From an uncultured Actinomycetes bacterium (GTDB taxonomy: Bacteria; Actinomycetota; Thermoleophilia; Solirubrobacterales; Solirubrobacteraceae), in NCBI GenBank assembly GCA_937888775.1, contig CALAQT010000310.1, forward strand, positions 1 to 8,950: a stretch of DNA of 8,950 nucleotides. Reading direction: 5' to 3'. Of the stretch, positions 1-6,265 are shown piece after piece. A model generated the notes under the pieces. That model saw only the letters and a list, made by a program, of their open reading frames with translations, did not search any database and had not been told where the DNA came from. Each line of letters opens with the position of its first letter. Position 1 is the stretch's first letter. The position numbers and the translations under genes are program-made.

Positions 1-84
1 CGCAGGCCCGCTCAACACCCCCCCAGCCTACCAAATACTGCACACATCTGCAAGACCGCGAGGACGAAAAACCTCAACAAAACC

Positions 85-99
85 GGGCCAAATCGGCCC
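85..99 (-). terminator. Possible intrinsic terminator of the LuxR-type regulator
   Basis: Bases 85-89 (GGGCC) pair with 95-99 (GGCCC) around a 5-base loop. Read on the minus strand, the hairpin is followed by a T-rich stretch (GGTTTTG, then TTTTT about 10 bases on). It sits just past the TAG stop at 102-104 of the leftward regulator gene. The 5-bp stem is short and the T-tract is interrupted, so this is a weak rho-independent terminator candidate. The rest of bases 1-84 shows no gene. Confidence 0.35.
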
Positions 100-101
100 C
101 A

Positions 102-2888
102 CTACCGGAGGTCTGAGTCTTGCGCGACCGGACCCCGTTCCAGACCAGTGATCGGCTTATTAGGGGCTTCAACGTTCATTGCGCTGGTTCTCGCGAGTTC
201 GGTCCGGTTCGCGATCCCGAGTTTGAGATACACGCTGGCGAGGTGCATCTTGACGGTGCTACGCGCCATGAACAGCTGGGAGGCGATCTGCGGGTTCGAT
301 ATGCCGGTGGCGGCCAGCAGGGCGACGTCAAGCTCCGTAGGAGTGAGGCTCGGCCAGCCGGTTGCCGGGCGGGCGCGTGGCCCGCGGGAGCGCCGCGCGT
401 AGGCGATCGCATCGGCGAGAGGCATCGTCTCGCCCTCTCCCCATGCCACATCCCAGGCAGCCTGGCCGTCGCGATCGACGAACTTCGCCCGCGCAGCCGC
501 GACTCGATCAGAACTTGACGGCCAGGGTTGGCACGCCAGTCGAGACCGAGCGCTCATGGCTGCCGCCGCGAGCCGGGCCGTGCGAGCGCTATCACCGGCG
601 CTCGCGGCGATCAGCGCGAGTTCCTCCAACGCGTCCGCGGCGCCGCGCTCGATTCCCAGCTCCGCATAGGTCGCAAGGGCGCGTTGCGCGAGGTCCCGGC
701 CACGACTCAGATCGTCTTGGAGCACGACCCCGCGACTCGCGGTGAGGTCGGCGAGCGCAGCGTAACGCGGGCTGTTGCTATGTTGCGCCAAGGTCGCGAG
801 CTCCCGTCCGTGAACCTCTACCTCGGGCGCGTCGCCGCGAACCAGCGCGATCTGAGCGAGTACCTCCCGCATTAGCGCGACGGTGTGTACCTGCGGCATC
901 GCCAGCAGCTGGCGAGCGCGAGCCTCTGCGCGGTTGAGATCTCCAGCCATCAGCTCTGCGATCGCAAGGGCCATCTCGATCGCCGGCGTGGCCATGACCG
1001 CGCCTGACTCCTGCGCGTTTGCCAGCGCCCGCAGGCCCTGGGCGACGCCATCGTCCGCCCGCCCGAGCAGCGCCAGTGCGTGCACGTGGAATCCGGTCAG
1101 GATGAAGTGTGTCATCGACGGCCAGTCACCCTCGAGCTCGAGCGCGACGTCGGCGTGTCGCAGGGCCCGCTCGGGAGAGCCCACGATCAGCTCGATCCAT
1201 GCTGCCGCCAGCTCCGCCCAGATCCGAAGCCTGGGGTGCTGGGCGGCGCTCGGGATCGTCAGGAACTCGTCGTACGCGGTACGCGCGGCGTCGAAGCGAT
1301 CGCACACGCCCTCGGCCATCGCGACGTTCACGAGCGCCCAGGCAAGTCCCAGCAGGTCACCTGACGCGCGCAGCAGCTCCACCGCGCGGTTCGCGCTCCG
1401 GAGCCCCTCCGGGAGGTCGACTCCGGTTAGGATCAGGACCATCCCGGACATCTGCAGGCACCGTGCCTGCGTCTCGGAGTCATCGACCGCGGCCAGGAAG
1501 GCGATCCCGCTTTGCACGTTTGCCACGGCTGCGGGGTAGTCCTCGCTGACGGCGCCGATCAGCGCGGCGCCAAGGTGAACCAGCGCCCGTGCGGCGGGGT
1601 CGTCGACCCGGGCACCGGCGGCCAGCACACGTGCTGTGGCTGCCCGCCCTTCCTTGAAATGCTCGCCCAGGATCCAGTGGCGCAATAACGATCCCACCAT
1701 GTGCAACGCGACACCAGCGTCGTGTTTGATGGCCCAGTCGAGCGCCAGCCGGAGATTCGGCGTCTCCTGATCGATCAGCGCATGTCCACCCGGGGTCAGG
1801 AGCAAGCCGTCGATATCGGCCGCGAACGCGTGAAACCACGCTAGCTGCCGGTCACGCACGGTCTCCTGCTCCTCTGCGTCCGGCGCGAGCTGCTCGGCCG
1901 CGTAGTCAGCGACGGTCTCCAGAAACGACCAACGTGTCTGTCGCTCTGCCGGCACGGGCACGATCAGCCCCTTTTCCTCCAGTCCGAGCAGCAAGCCGCT
2001 GACCTCGGTCTCGCTGGCGCCGGGCAGCGCGACGGCACGGGCGGCCGCCGTGTCCCAGCCCCCATCGAACGCCGACAGGCGACGAAACAGCACGCGCTCG
2101 GGCTCATTAAGCAGCTCGTAGCTCCAATCCAGCGATGCTCGGACCGAGCGATGCTGAGGCAGCGCGCTCCCCTCAGGCGCTCCAGCGAGGCGTCCTCGAC
2201 GTGAAAGCCCATCCGCGATGTCGCTCGGTGTAAGGCTCTCGACGCGAGCGGCGGCGAGCCCGAGGGCGAGCGGGAGGCCGTCCAGCTGACGACAGATCCG
2301 CACTACTGCCCGAGCCGTCGACGGCGTCAGTGCAAAGCTCGGGTCAGCAGCCGCCGCGCGATCGACGAAGAACCGCCCCGCGTCCGAGCGCACCACCGCT
2401 GCGACATCACCGCCGGCCTCCGGAAGACTCAACGGCGACAGCGAGAACACCAGTTCCCCTGCAATCCCCAGCGGCTCTCGGCTTGTCGCCAGCACACGCA
2501 GCTCCGCTACAGCGTCGAGCAGCTGCCCCACCAAGCGCCCCACCTCGTCAGCCACGTGCTCGCAGTTGTCCATCACCAGCACGCTGCGACGGCCAGCCAG
2601 GCCGTGGAGGACGACCTCCGTCGGCGTCCGGCCCGCCCGCTCCCTTGCGCCGAGGGCTCGCAACAGCGCGTCGACAACGTGACCGGCTGACCGGACCATC
2701 GCCAGCTCGACGATCACGACGTCCAATGGCTCGGATCGAACTCCGATGCGGCCGGCGAGCTCGCGCGCCACCCTTGTCTTGCCGCATCCCCCGGTGCCAG
2801 TGACCGTGACCAGCCGGGCGGAGCCCACTGCTTGCTCGAGCGCAAGCAACTCCGACTCGCGACCGATCAGCGGGCCCCCAAGCAGCAT
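102..2888 (-). CDS. LuxR-family transcriptional regulator with N-terminal STAND/NB-ARC-like ATPase domain
   Basis: This 928-aa protein is built like the large ATP-dependent LuxR regulators (LAL/COG3903-like). A P-loop ATPase lies at about residues 5-290: Walker A GTGGCGKT at 31-38, Walker B LVMDNCEH at 104-111, a TSRE motif at 135-138, and the GLPLAL motif typical of NB-ARC/AP-ATPases at 204-209. Residues about 290-800 are long, alanine-rich and helical, consistent with TPR-like sensor repeats. The C-terminus carries a LuxR helix-turn-helix at about 848-900 (LTPTEL, then GISNPQIASQLF, then the recognition helix STVKMHLASVYLKLGI). In this family, ligand or partner binding to the helical region is thought to trigger ATP-dependent DNA binding; the signal here is unknown. 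ATG at 2888 is the only standard start before the P-loop domain in this frame, although no clear Shine-Dalgarno precedes it. The gene lies 75 bases downstream of a co-oriented small gene and is transcribed away from the amine oxidase. It is a possible regulator of that locus, but nothing in the sequence proves this. The frame is intact throughout. Confidence 0.93.
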   Translation of the reverse strand: MLLGGPLIGRESELLALEQAVGSARLVTVTGTGGCGKTRVARELAGRIGVRSEPLDVVIVELAMVRSAGHVVDALLRALGARERAGRTPTEVVLHGLAGRRSVLVMDNCEHVADEVGRLVGQLLDAVAELRVLATSREPLGIAGELVFSLSPLSLPEAGGDVAAVVRSDAGRFFVDRAAAADPSFALTPSTARAVVRICRQLDGLPLALGLAAARVESLTPSDIADGLSRRGRLAGAPEGSALPQHRSVRASLDWSYELLNEPERVLFRRLSAFDGGWDTAAARAVALPGASETEVSGLLLGLEEKGLIVPVPAERQTRWSFLETVADYAAEQLAPDAEEQETVRDRQLAWFHAFAADIDGLLLTPGGHALIDQETPNLRLALDWAIKHDAGVALHMVGSLLRHWILGEHFKEGRAATARVLAAGARVDDPAARALVHLGAALIGAVSEDYPAAVANVQSGIAFLAAVDDSETQARCLQMSGMVLILTGVDLPEGLRSANRAVELLRASGDLLGLAWALVNVAMAEGVCDRFDAARTAYDEFLTIPSAAQHPRLRIWAELAAAWIELIVGSPERALRHADVALELEGDWPSMTHFILTGFHVHALALLGRADDGVAQGLRALANAQESGAVMATPAIEMALAIAELMAGDLNRAEARARQLLAMPQVHTVALMREVLAQIALVRGDAPEVEVHGRELATLAQHSNSPRYAALADLTASRGVVLQDDLSRGRDLAQRALATYAELGIERGAADALEELALIAASAGDSARTARLAAAAMSARSRLACQPWPSSSDRVAAARAKFVDRDGQAAWDVAWGEGETMPLADAIAYARRSRGPRARPATGWPSLTPTELDVALLAATGISNPQIASQLFMARSTVKMHLASVYLKLGIANRTELARTSAMNVEAPNKPITGLERGPVAQDSDLR

Positions 2889-2920
2889 CGTCGCCGATCG
2901 TTTCAGAAGAGAGGCGACGA
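2888..2920 (-). promoter_or_regulatory. Leader stem-loop overlapping the regulator's start codon
   Basis: Bases 2888-2895 (TCGTCGCC) and 2913-2920 (GGCGACGA) are an 8-bp perfect inverted repeat with a 17-base loop. In the leftward mRNA the downstream arm ends on the A of the AUG start, so the fold would occlude the initiation region, which has no obvious Shine-Dalgarno. It could limit translation or be a DNA operator. The structure is visible; the function is inferred. Confidence 0.3.
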
Positions 2921-2963
2921 GTGGATGAATTGCGCCTATCCGCAGTGGATCGTGAATCCGCCG

Positions 2964-3413
2964 TTATTGAGAGTCGCGGTGTCGTTGCCCCGCGGTAACT
3001 GGCGATGGTGCGTCCGGATCCAGCCCGCGGCGCACGTAGTCCAGCGTCGCTGCCAGCTCCCGAGGGTCGATCGAGGGGTTGTAGAGAGGACTCGTGCCGC
3101 CGTCTCGGAGGAGACTGCGCAGCGCCGCGATACAAGCCACATCCGGCTGCTGAGCACGCTCGACCATCGCAGCGACCTCGAGCAACTCCTTACGCAGCGG
3201 TACCGCCCGGGCACGCAGCAGCACTCCCCACCTCGAAGGCGGAGTCTGATCAGCCGCCGCTCTGGCGACGGCGCGAATCCCTTGCGCTAGAGCACGCCGG
3301 TGGCGGGCGCTGACCAACATTGCGCGTCGGTGGGCAGCACGCCGCTCCCGCCAGGACTGCAGAAGCTGCGATGGGCGCCTGGCCAGATCATTCGCTTTCA
3401 CCGTCTCTCTCAT
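2964..3413 (-). CDS. Small basic actinobacterial-type protein of unknown function
   Basis: A 149-aa arginine/alanine-rich soluble protein with no membrane segment or signal peptide. Residues about 20-55 form a very basic helix (RERRAAHRR, then SARHRRALAQGIRAVARAA). A second helical part lies at about 70-105, followed by GTSPLYNPSI at 106-115 and a final helix (ELAATLDYVRRGL). The pattern of a basic RRALA-type helix followed by a conserved S-P-L-Y-N/A motif matches small uncharacterised proteins I associate with high-GC actinobacteria; this is from memory, not a search. The ATG at 3411-3413 was chosen because GGAG lies 4 bases upstream; the adjacent GTG at 3414-3416 is in frame and possible but too close to that site. 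It is co-directional with the LuxR-type regulator, 75 bases upstream, so they may be co-transcribed. Function is not known; the basic helix could bind nucleic acid, but that is a guess. Confidence 0.75.
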   Translation of the reverse strand: MRETVKANDLARRPSQLLQSWRERRAAHRRAMLVSARHRRALAQGIRAVARAAADQTPPSRWGVLLRARAVPLRKELLEVAAMVERAQQPDVACIAALRSLLRDGGTSPLYNPSIDPRELAATLDYVRRGLDPDAPSPVTAGQRHRDSQ

Positions 3414-3499
3414 CACTCTCCAGCTTCCGGTTCGATACGGGCAGAGGCCGGCATCAGCTCAAGGAGAAACTTCCATCACGGCGCCGCTGAGAACCACGG

Positions 3500-3576
3500 C
3501 CACCTGGCCACTGTTCCGTCTCGATGCGACCCCGGCATGGGCTGAGCCGCCTTAACGGTCAAGACTGGCCAGGTGG
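3500..3576. repeat. 11-bp perfect inverted repeat with 55-base spacer
   Basis: CCACCTGGCCA at 3500-3510 is the exact reverse complement of TGGCCAGGTGG at 3566-3576. The left arm also lies in a local near-palindrome (GGCCA-CC-TGGCC, 3498-3509). The pair sits in the divergent promoter region and could be two operator half-sites or a folded leader. The TGGCCA core is itself palindromic and common in GC-rich DNA, which lowers its weight. Confidence 0.35.
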
Positions 3577-3616
3577 GGGTGGTTTTGCTCGCTGTTGTTC
3601 CGCGAGACTCATCCGT

Positions 3617-3629
3617 GATGAAGTTCATC
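3617..3629. promoter_or_regulatory. 13-bp palindrome, candidate operator upstream of the amine oxidase
   Basis: GATGAAGTTCATC is a perfect 6-bp inverted repeat with one central base and is AT-richer than its surroundings. It lies 78 bases before the oxidase ATG, a plausible place for a repressor or activator dimer. The regulator is unknown. No second copy was noticed elsewhere in the window. Confidence 0.35.
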
Positions 3630-3692
3630 TCACCAGGCAAGATCACCACCACCGCGCGGCCTGGGTGCCGAACAGCCGGCGCGGCTTGCCGG

Positions 3693-3699
3693 ATAGGAG
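3693..3699 (+). promoter_or_regulatory. Ribosome binding site fixing the amine oxidase start
   Basis: ATAGGAG ends 7 bases before the ATG at 3707. This start places the twin-arginine signal at residues 14-17, as expected. The upstream ATG at 3524 would bury the signal behind 61 unlikely residues. Confidence 0.7.
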
Positions 3700-3706
3700 T
3701 GGCTTG

Positions 3707-5758
3707 ATGGAAACTCCCGCCCCTGGTGACTCGGATAAGGGCTTCTCCCGGAGAGAGATCATGGCGCTAGCGGGCGCCGGGAGCGTAATCGGCGCGGCGA
3801 CAGCGTTGCCGACCACGGCACGTGCCCGCGGCAGGAGGGCCGTCCCGTTGGCACACAGGCGCAAGGCCGTTCTGGATTCGTCACACCGCACCAACGCCTT
3901 CACCGTCACCGGTGGATCGCATCCACTGGAGCCGCTCAGCGCCGATGAGATCAAGCAGGCCTTCGCCTTGATCGAGGGGGACACGAGATTTCCCACCGGT
4001 GCGGTGTTCCCGATCGTGCAGCTGAAGGAGCCGCCCAAGCAGGAGGTGCTCGCCTGGTCTCCAGGCAAACTCTTCAGCAGGGAAGCCTTCGCCAACGTCT
4101 ACGACCCGAAGCGCAACCTTCTGTTCGAGGTGGTGGCCGATCTCCGGGCAAAGCGAATCGCATCGTGGATTGCGCGACCAGGCCGCGAGCCCGCCGTTTA
4201 CGCCGACGAGTACAACATCGCGGACGGGATCGTACGGGCGGACACGCGCTGGCAACACGCGATGCGCGTCCGCGGGATCAACCCCAACGATGTGTACCTC
4301 GATGGATGGGCGCCGGGCGCCCTCCCGGTTGCCGGCGTGAAGCCCGGCACGCGCCTGCTGCGCCAGCTGTCCTTCTTTCGCGGCCAGCTGCCCAACCCGT
4401 ACGACCGTCCGATCGAGGGCGTTGTCGCCACGGTCGACATGAACGCCGGCAGGGTCGTCGAACTGCTCGACACGGGCATCAGACCGGTGAACACGACCAA
4501 CAGTGGCTCCTCGCCGAGGAAGCGCCGCGGGCTTCAGCCGTTGATCGTCACCCAGCCGAACGGACCCAGCTTTCGCGTGGACGGTCATGCGGTCTCATGG
4601 CAGCAGTGGCATTTCCGGATCGGGTTCAGCTGGCGTGAAGGGCTACTGCTGTACCAGATCGGATATGAGCAAGACGGCAAGATCAGGCCGATCATCTACC
4701 GACTCTCCATGAACGAGATCTTTGTCCCTTACGCGCTCCCCGACCCGACATGGGCGTGGCGCGCGGCATTCGATATCGGCGAATACAACCTGGGTCAATA
4801 CGCCGAGCCGCTGCAACACAATGTTGATGTTCCGGGCAACGCCGTCTTCATCGATGAGGTCGGGCCAAGCGATACGGGAAGCACCGGCGGTACGCTGGCG
4901 CTCCCGCATGCGATCGCGCTATACGAGCGCGACGCCGGTGTGCTCTGGGATCGAACCGATCCGACCAGCTTCACGCGCGACGCCAGGTTTGCGCGAGAAC
5001 TTGTAGTCACCGCCGCGTATGTGAACGGCAACTACACCTATGCGAATGAGTACGTCTTCCGGATGGATGGCGGCATCGACGTGCATGTGATCGCAAACGG
5101 CACGACGCTCAACCAGGGCGTCAGGTCGCGAGCCGCCGGCGAGCTGTACGGCTCCATGGTCGCGAGGGACATCGCAGCTCCGATTCACCAGCATTTCTTC
5201 AACTTCCGGATCGACTTCGATATCGACGGGACGCGGAACACGGTCGTCGAGGAGAACCTGCACACGGTTTCAAGCAAGTTCGGCAACGCCTTCGTCAACG
5301 AGGAGGTCGTGCTGGAGCACGAGCAGCGTCGTGATCTGAACGCCGCCACGTACCGGCGCTGGAAAGTGAAGAGTTCGAACAAGGTCAACCCCTTGGGTAC
5401 GCCAACGGCCTACGGGCTGGAGCCGTTGGACACCACGCCCCCCTACGCCGCCGCCGACTTTCCGCCGCTGGAGCGTGCGGCCTTTGCGAAGCATCCGTTC
5501 TGGGTCACCCGCCATCGCGATGGCGAGCTCTACTCGTCCGGTGATTACCCCAACCAGGGTCCGTCGGGCGACGGCCTGCCCGCATACGTCGCGGGTCAGC
5601 AACGTATCGTGGGAGAGGACGTCGTCGTTTGGTACACGGCGGCTTTCACCCATCTGCCCACCGTCGAGAACTACCCGGTCATGAGCAGTGAAACGATCGG
5701 CTTCTCGCTTCGGCCCGACGGCTTCTTCGGTGAGGATCCGGCGCTGGACGCACCGTAG
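3707..5758 (+). CDS. Tat-exported copper-containing primary amine oxidase (topaquinone type)
   Basis: The 683-aa product belongs to the copper amine oxidases, which oxidise primary amines to aldehydes, releasing H2O2 and ammonia. Residues 14-40 form a Tat-type signal (SRREIMA, then a hydrophobic stretch, then TTARA), so the enzyme is probably exported. An N-terminal domain follows (HPLEPLSADEI at 72-82), then the catalytic domain. Conserved Tyr331 is in YRLSMNE. The catalytic base is Asp356 in AFDIGEYNLG. The topaquinone-precursor tyrosine is Tyr443 in NGNYTY. Copper ligands are His494 and His496 (IHQHFFNFR) and His649 (FTHLPTVENYPVM). The C-terminal FFGEDPALD is typical. Spacings resemble the Arthrobacter globiformis enzyme (Asp298, Tyr382, His431, His433, His592). 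Oddities: the cofactor motif T-x-x-N-Y-[DE]-Y reads V-N-G-N-Y-T-Y; the usual Cys-rich segment after the catalytic Asp reads NVDVPGN, and no cysteine is present at all. This suggests a divergent subfamily. Substrate cannot be told. It is followed by a truncated MFS gene and flanked upstream by a divergent regulator locus. Confidence 0.93.
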   Translation: METPAPGDSDKGFSRREIMALAGAGSVIGAATALPTTARARGRRAVPLAHRRKAVLDSSHRTNAFTVTGGSHPLEPLSADEIKQAFALIEGDTRFPTGAVFPIVQLKEPPKQEVLAWSPGKLFSREAFANVYDPKRNLLFEVVADLRAKRIASWIARPGREPAVYADEYNIADGIVRADTRWQHAMRVRGINPNDVYLDGWAPGALPVAGVKPGTRLLRQLSFFRGQLPNPYDRPIEGVVATVDMNAGRVVELLDTGIRPVNTTNSGSSPRKRRGLQPLIVTQPNGPSFRVDGHAVSWQQWHFRIGFSWREGLLLYQIGYEQDGKIRPIIYRLSMNEIFVPYALPDPTWAWRAAFDIGEYNLGQYAEPLQHNVDVPGNAVFIDEVGPSDTGSTGGTLALPHAIALYERDAGVLWDRTDPTSFTRDARFARELVVTAAYVNGNYTYANEYVFRMDGGIDVHVIANGTTLNQGVRSRAAGELYGSMVARDIAAPIHQHFFNFRIDFDIDGTRNTVVEENLHTVSSKFGNAFVNEEVVLEHEQRRDLNAATYRRWKVKSSNKVNPLGTPTAYGLEPLDTTPPYAAADFPPLERAAFAKHPFWVTRHRDGELYSSGDYPNQGPSGDGLPAYVAGQQRIVGEDVVVWYTAAFTHLPTVENYPVMSSETIGFSLRPDGFFGEDPALDAP

Positions 5759-5771
5759 GCAAATTCGGGAC

Positions 5772-5787
5772 CCCGCTGAGTAGTGGG
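5772..5787 (+). terminator. Weak stem-loop after the amine oxidase
   Basis: CCCGCT (5772-5777) pairs with AGTGGG (5782-5787) across a GAGT loop, with one G-U pair. It starts 13 bases after the oxidase stop. No T-tract follows and it overlaps the GTG of the MFS remnant, so it is at best a weak attenuator or terminator. Confidence 0.22.
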
Positions 5788-5920
5788 CTCTGAGACGCCG
5801 GCGTGGCCGCGCCTGGCGGGGGTTACGTTCGGAGTGGGCTGGGGCGCGAACCAGTTCTCCTCCCTGCTCTTGGCCTATCGACTTCACCGCGGCGTCTCCG
5901 AGAGCACCGCGCGACTCTAG
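5783..5920 (+). pseudogene. Truncated MFS transporter, N-terminal fragment only
   Basis: From GTG at 5783 the frame encodes 45 residues and then stops at TAG 5918-5920. The peptide contains WPRLAGVTFGVGWGANQF and then SSLLLAYRLHRGVSEST. This is the first transmembrane helix and loop of actinobacterial major-facilitator transporters, where a GxGWGxNQFxPLLxxYR pattern is typical. An intact member has about 400 residues and 12 helices; here everything after helix 1 is missing. None of the three forward frames after 5920, nor the reverse strand, resumes recognisable MFS sequence, so this is loss of the gene body rather than a point nonsense or single frameshift. An in-frame TGA at 5777 limits the start. 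It lies 24 bases after the oxidase in the same direction, so a transporter probably once formed an operon with it. Confidence 0.65.
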
Positions 5921-6265
5921 TCCGTGAGGAGCGATCTGAGCACACTCGCCAGACCCACCGATCGCTGCTGCTCTGTCGCCGACGGGGTCGTGCAGTCGCG
6001 ACTTCCGCTTCCTCGGCCGCCGGCCCAGAGCAGAAGCTGTCCGACGCCCTCACGCGACTCATGACACGCCTGGTGGTTCGTTGAAAGCGGCATCCAGCGG
6101 GTAACGCGACTAGTCGCGGGGACGGGATGGGCCGGACCAAGGACTAACGTTCGCTGCCCTAGTTCGGTCAGCTTGGCGGCCAGGGAGACTCCACGCGGTG
6201 ACCATCAGCCATCTGCCTCACCCGGACCGTTCTTTGACGTGCTCGAGGTGGAGGACGAGGAGGTG
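5921..6265. other. Gap without a convincing gene, with a 14-bp palindrome
   Basis: Reading frames run through here on both strands but give arginine/serine-rich translations without domain character. The sequence begins at the truncation of the MFS fragment. The octamer CGCGACTC occurs at 5910-5917 and again at 6053-6060, and its first seven bases recur at 6105-6111. The frame of the downstream PLD-like gene is open back to 6065, with weak in-frame TTG (6173) and GTG (6239, 6248) starts. The last nine or so codons before 6266 have coding-like third positions, so the true start could lie slightly upstream. Confidence 0.4.
6105..6118. promoter_or_regulatory. 14-bp perfect palindrome upstream of the PLD-like gene
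   Basis: CGCGACTAGTCGCG is its own reverse complement with no spacer. It lies about 160 bases before the ATG at 6266. A loopless palindrome cannot make a good RNA hairpin, so a dimeric DNA-binding site is the likelier reading. Binding protein unknown. Confidence 0.35.

Larger units (their letters stand above)
3414..3706. promoter_or_regulatory. Divergent intergenic region between the small basic protein and the amine oxidase
   Basis: About 290 bases separate the outward-facing starts, so the segment should hold promoters for both sides. I cannot pick a convincing -35/-10 pair. It contains an 11-bp inverted repeat (3500-3510/3566-3576) and a 13-bp palindrome (3617-3629). The oxidase frame stays open back to an ATG at 3524, but the resulting extension (Arg/His/Gly-rich, with a Cys pair, placed in front of a signal peptide) does not look like protein, so it is treated as non-coding. 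Confidence 0.45.

Noticed and set aside
883..1549. Long plus-strand frames inside the regulator gene
   Set aside because: They are antisense to the intact LuxR-type regulator and translate to Ser/Arg/Ala-rich sequence without domains.
2548..3135. 195-residue minus-strand frame spanning the regulator start and the small basic gene
   Set aside because: It overlaps both accepted genes on the same strand in another register and is Arg/Ser/Gly-rich.
3524..3706. 61-residue N-terminal extension of the amine oxidase from ATG 3524
   Set aside because: It would place an Arg/His/Gly-rich stretch ahead of a Tat signal peptide, and a good ribosome site precedes ATG 3707.
5270..5887. 205-residue minus-strand frame over the end of the amine oxidase
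   Set aside because: It is antisense to conserved oxidase sequence carrying the third copper histidine, with no recognisable domain.
5921..6172. Continuation of the MFS transporter by frameshift
   Set aside because: None of the three forward frames after the TAG gives hydrophobic helices or MFS motifs, so a simple frameshift does not explain the loss.
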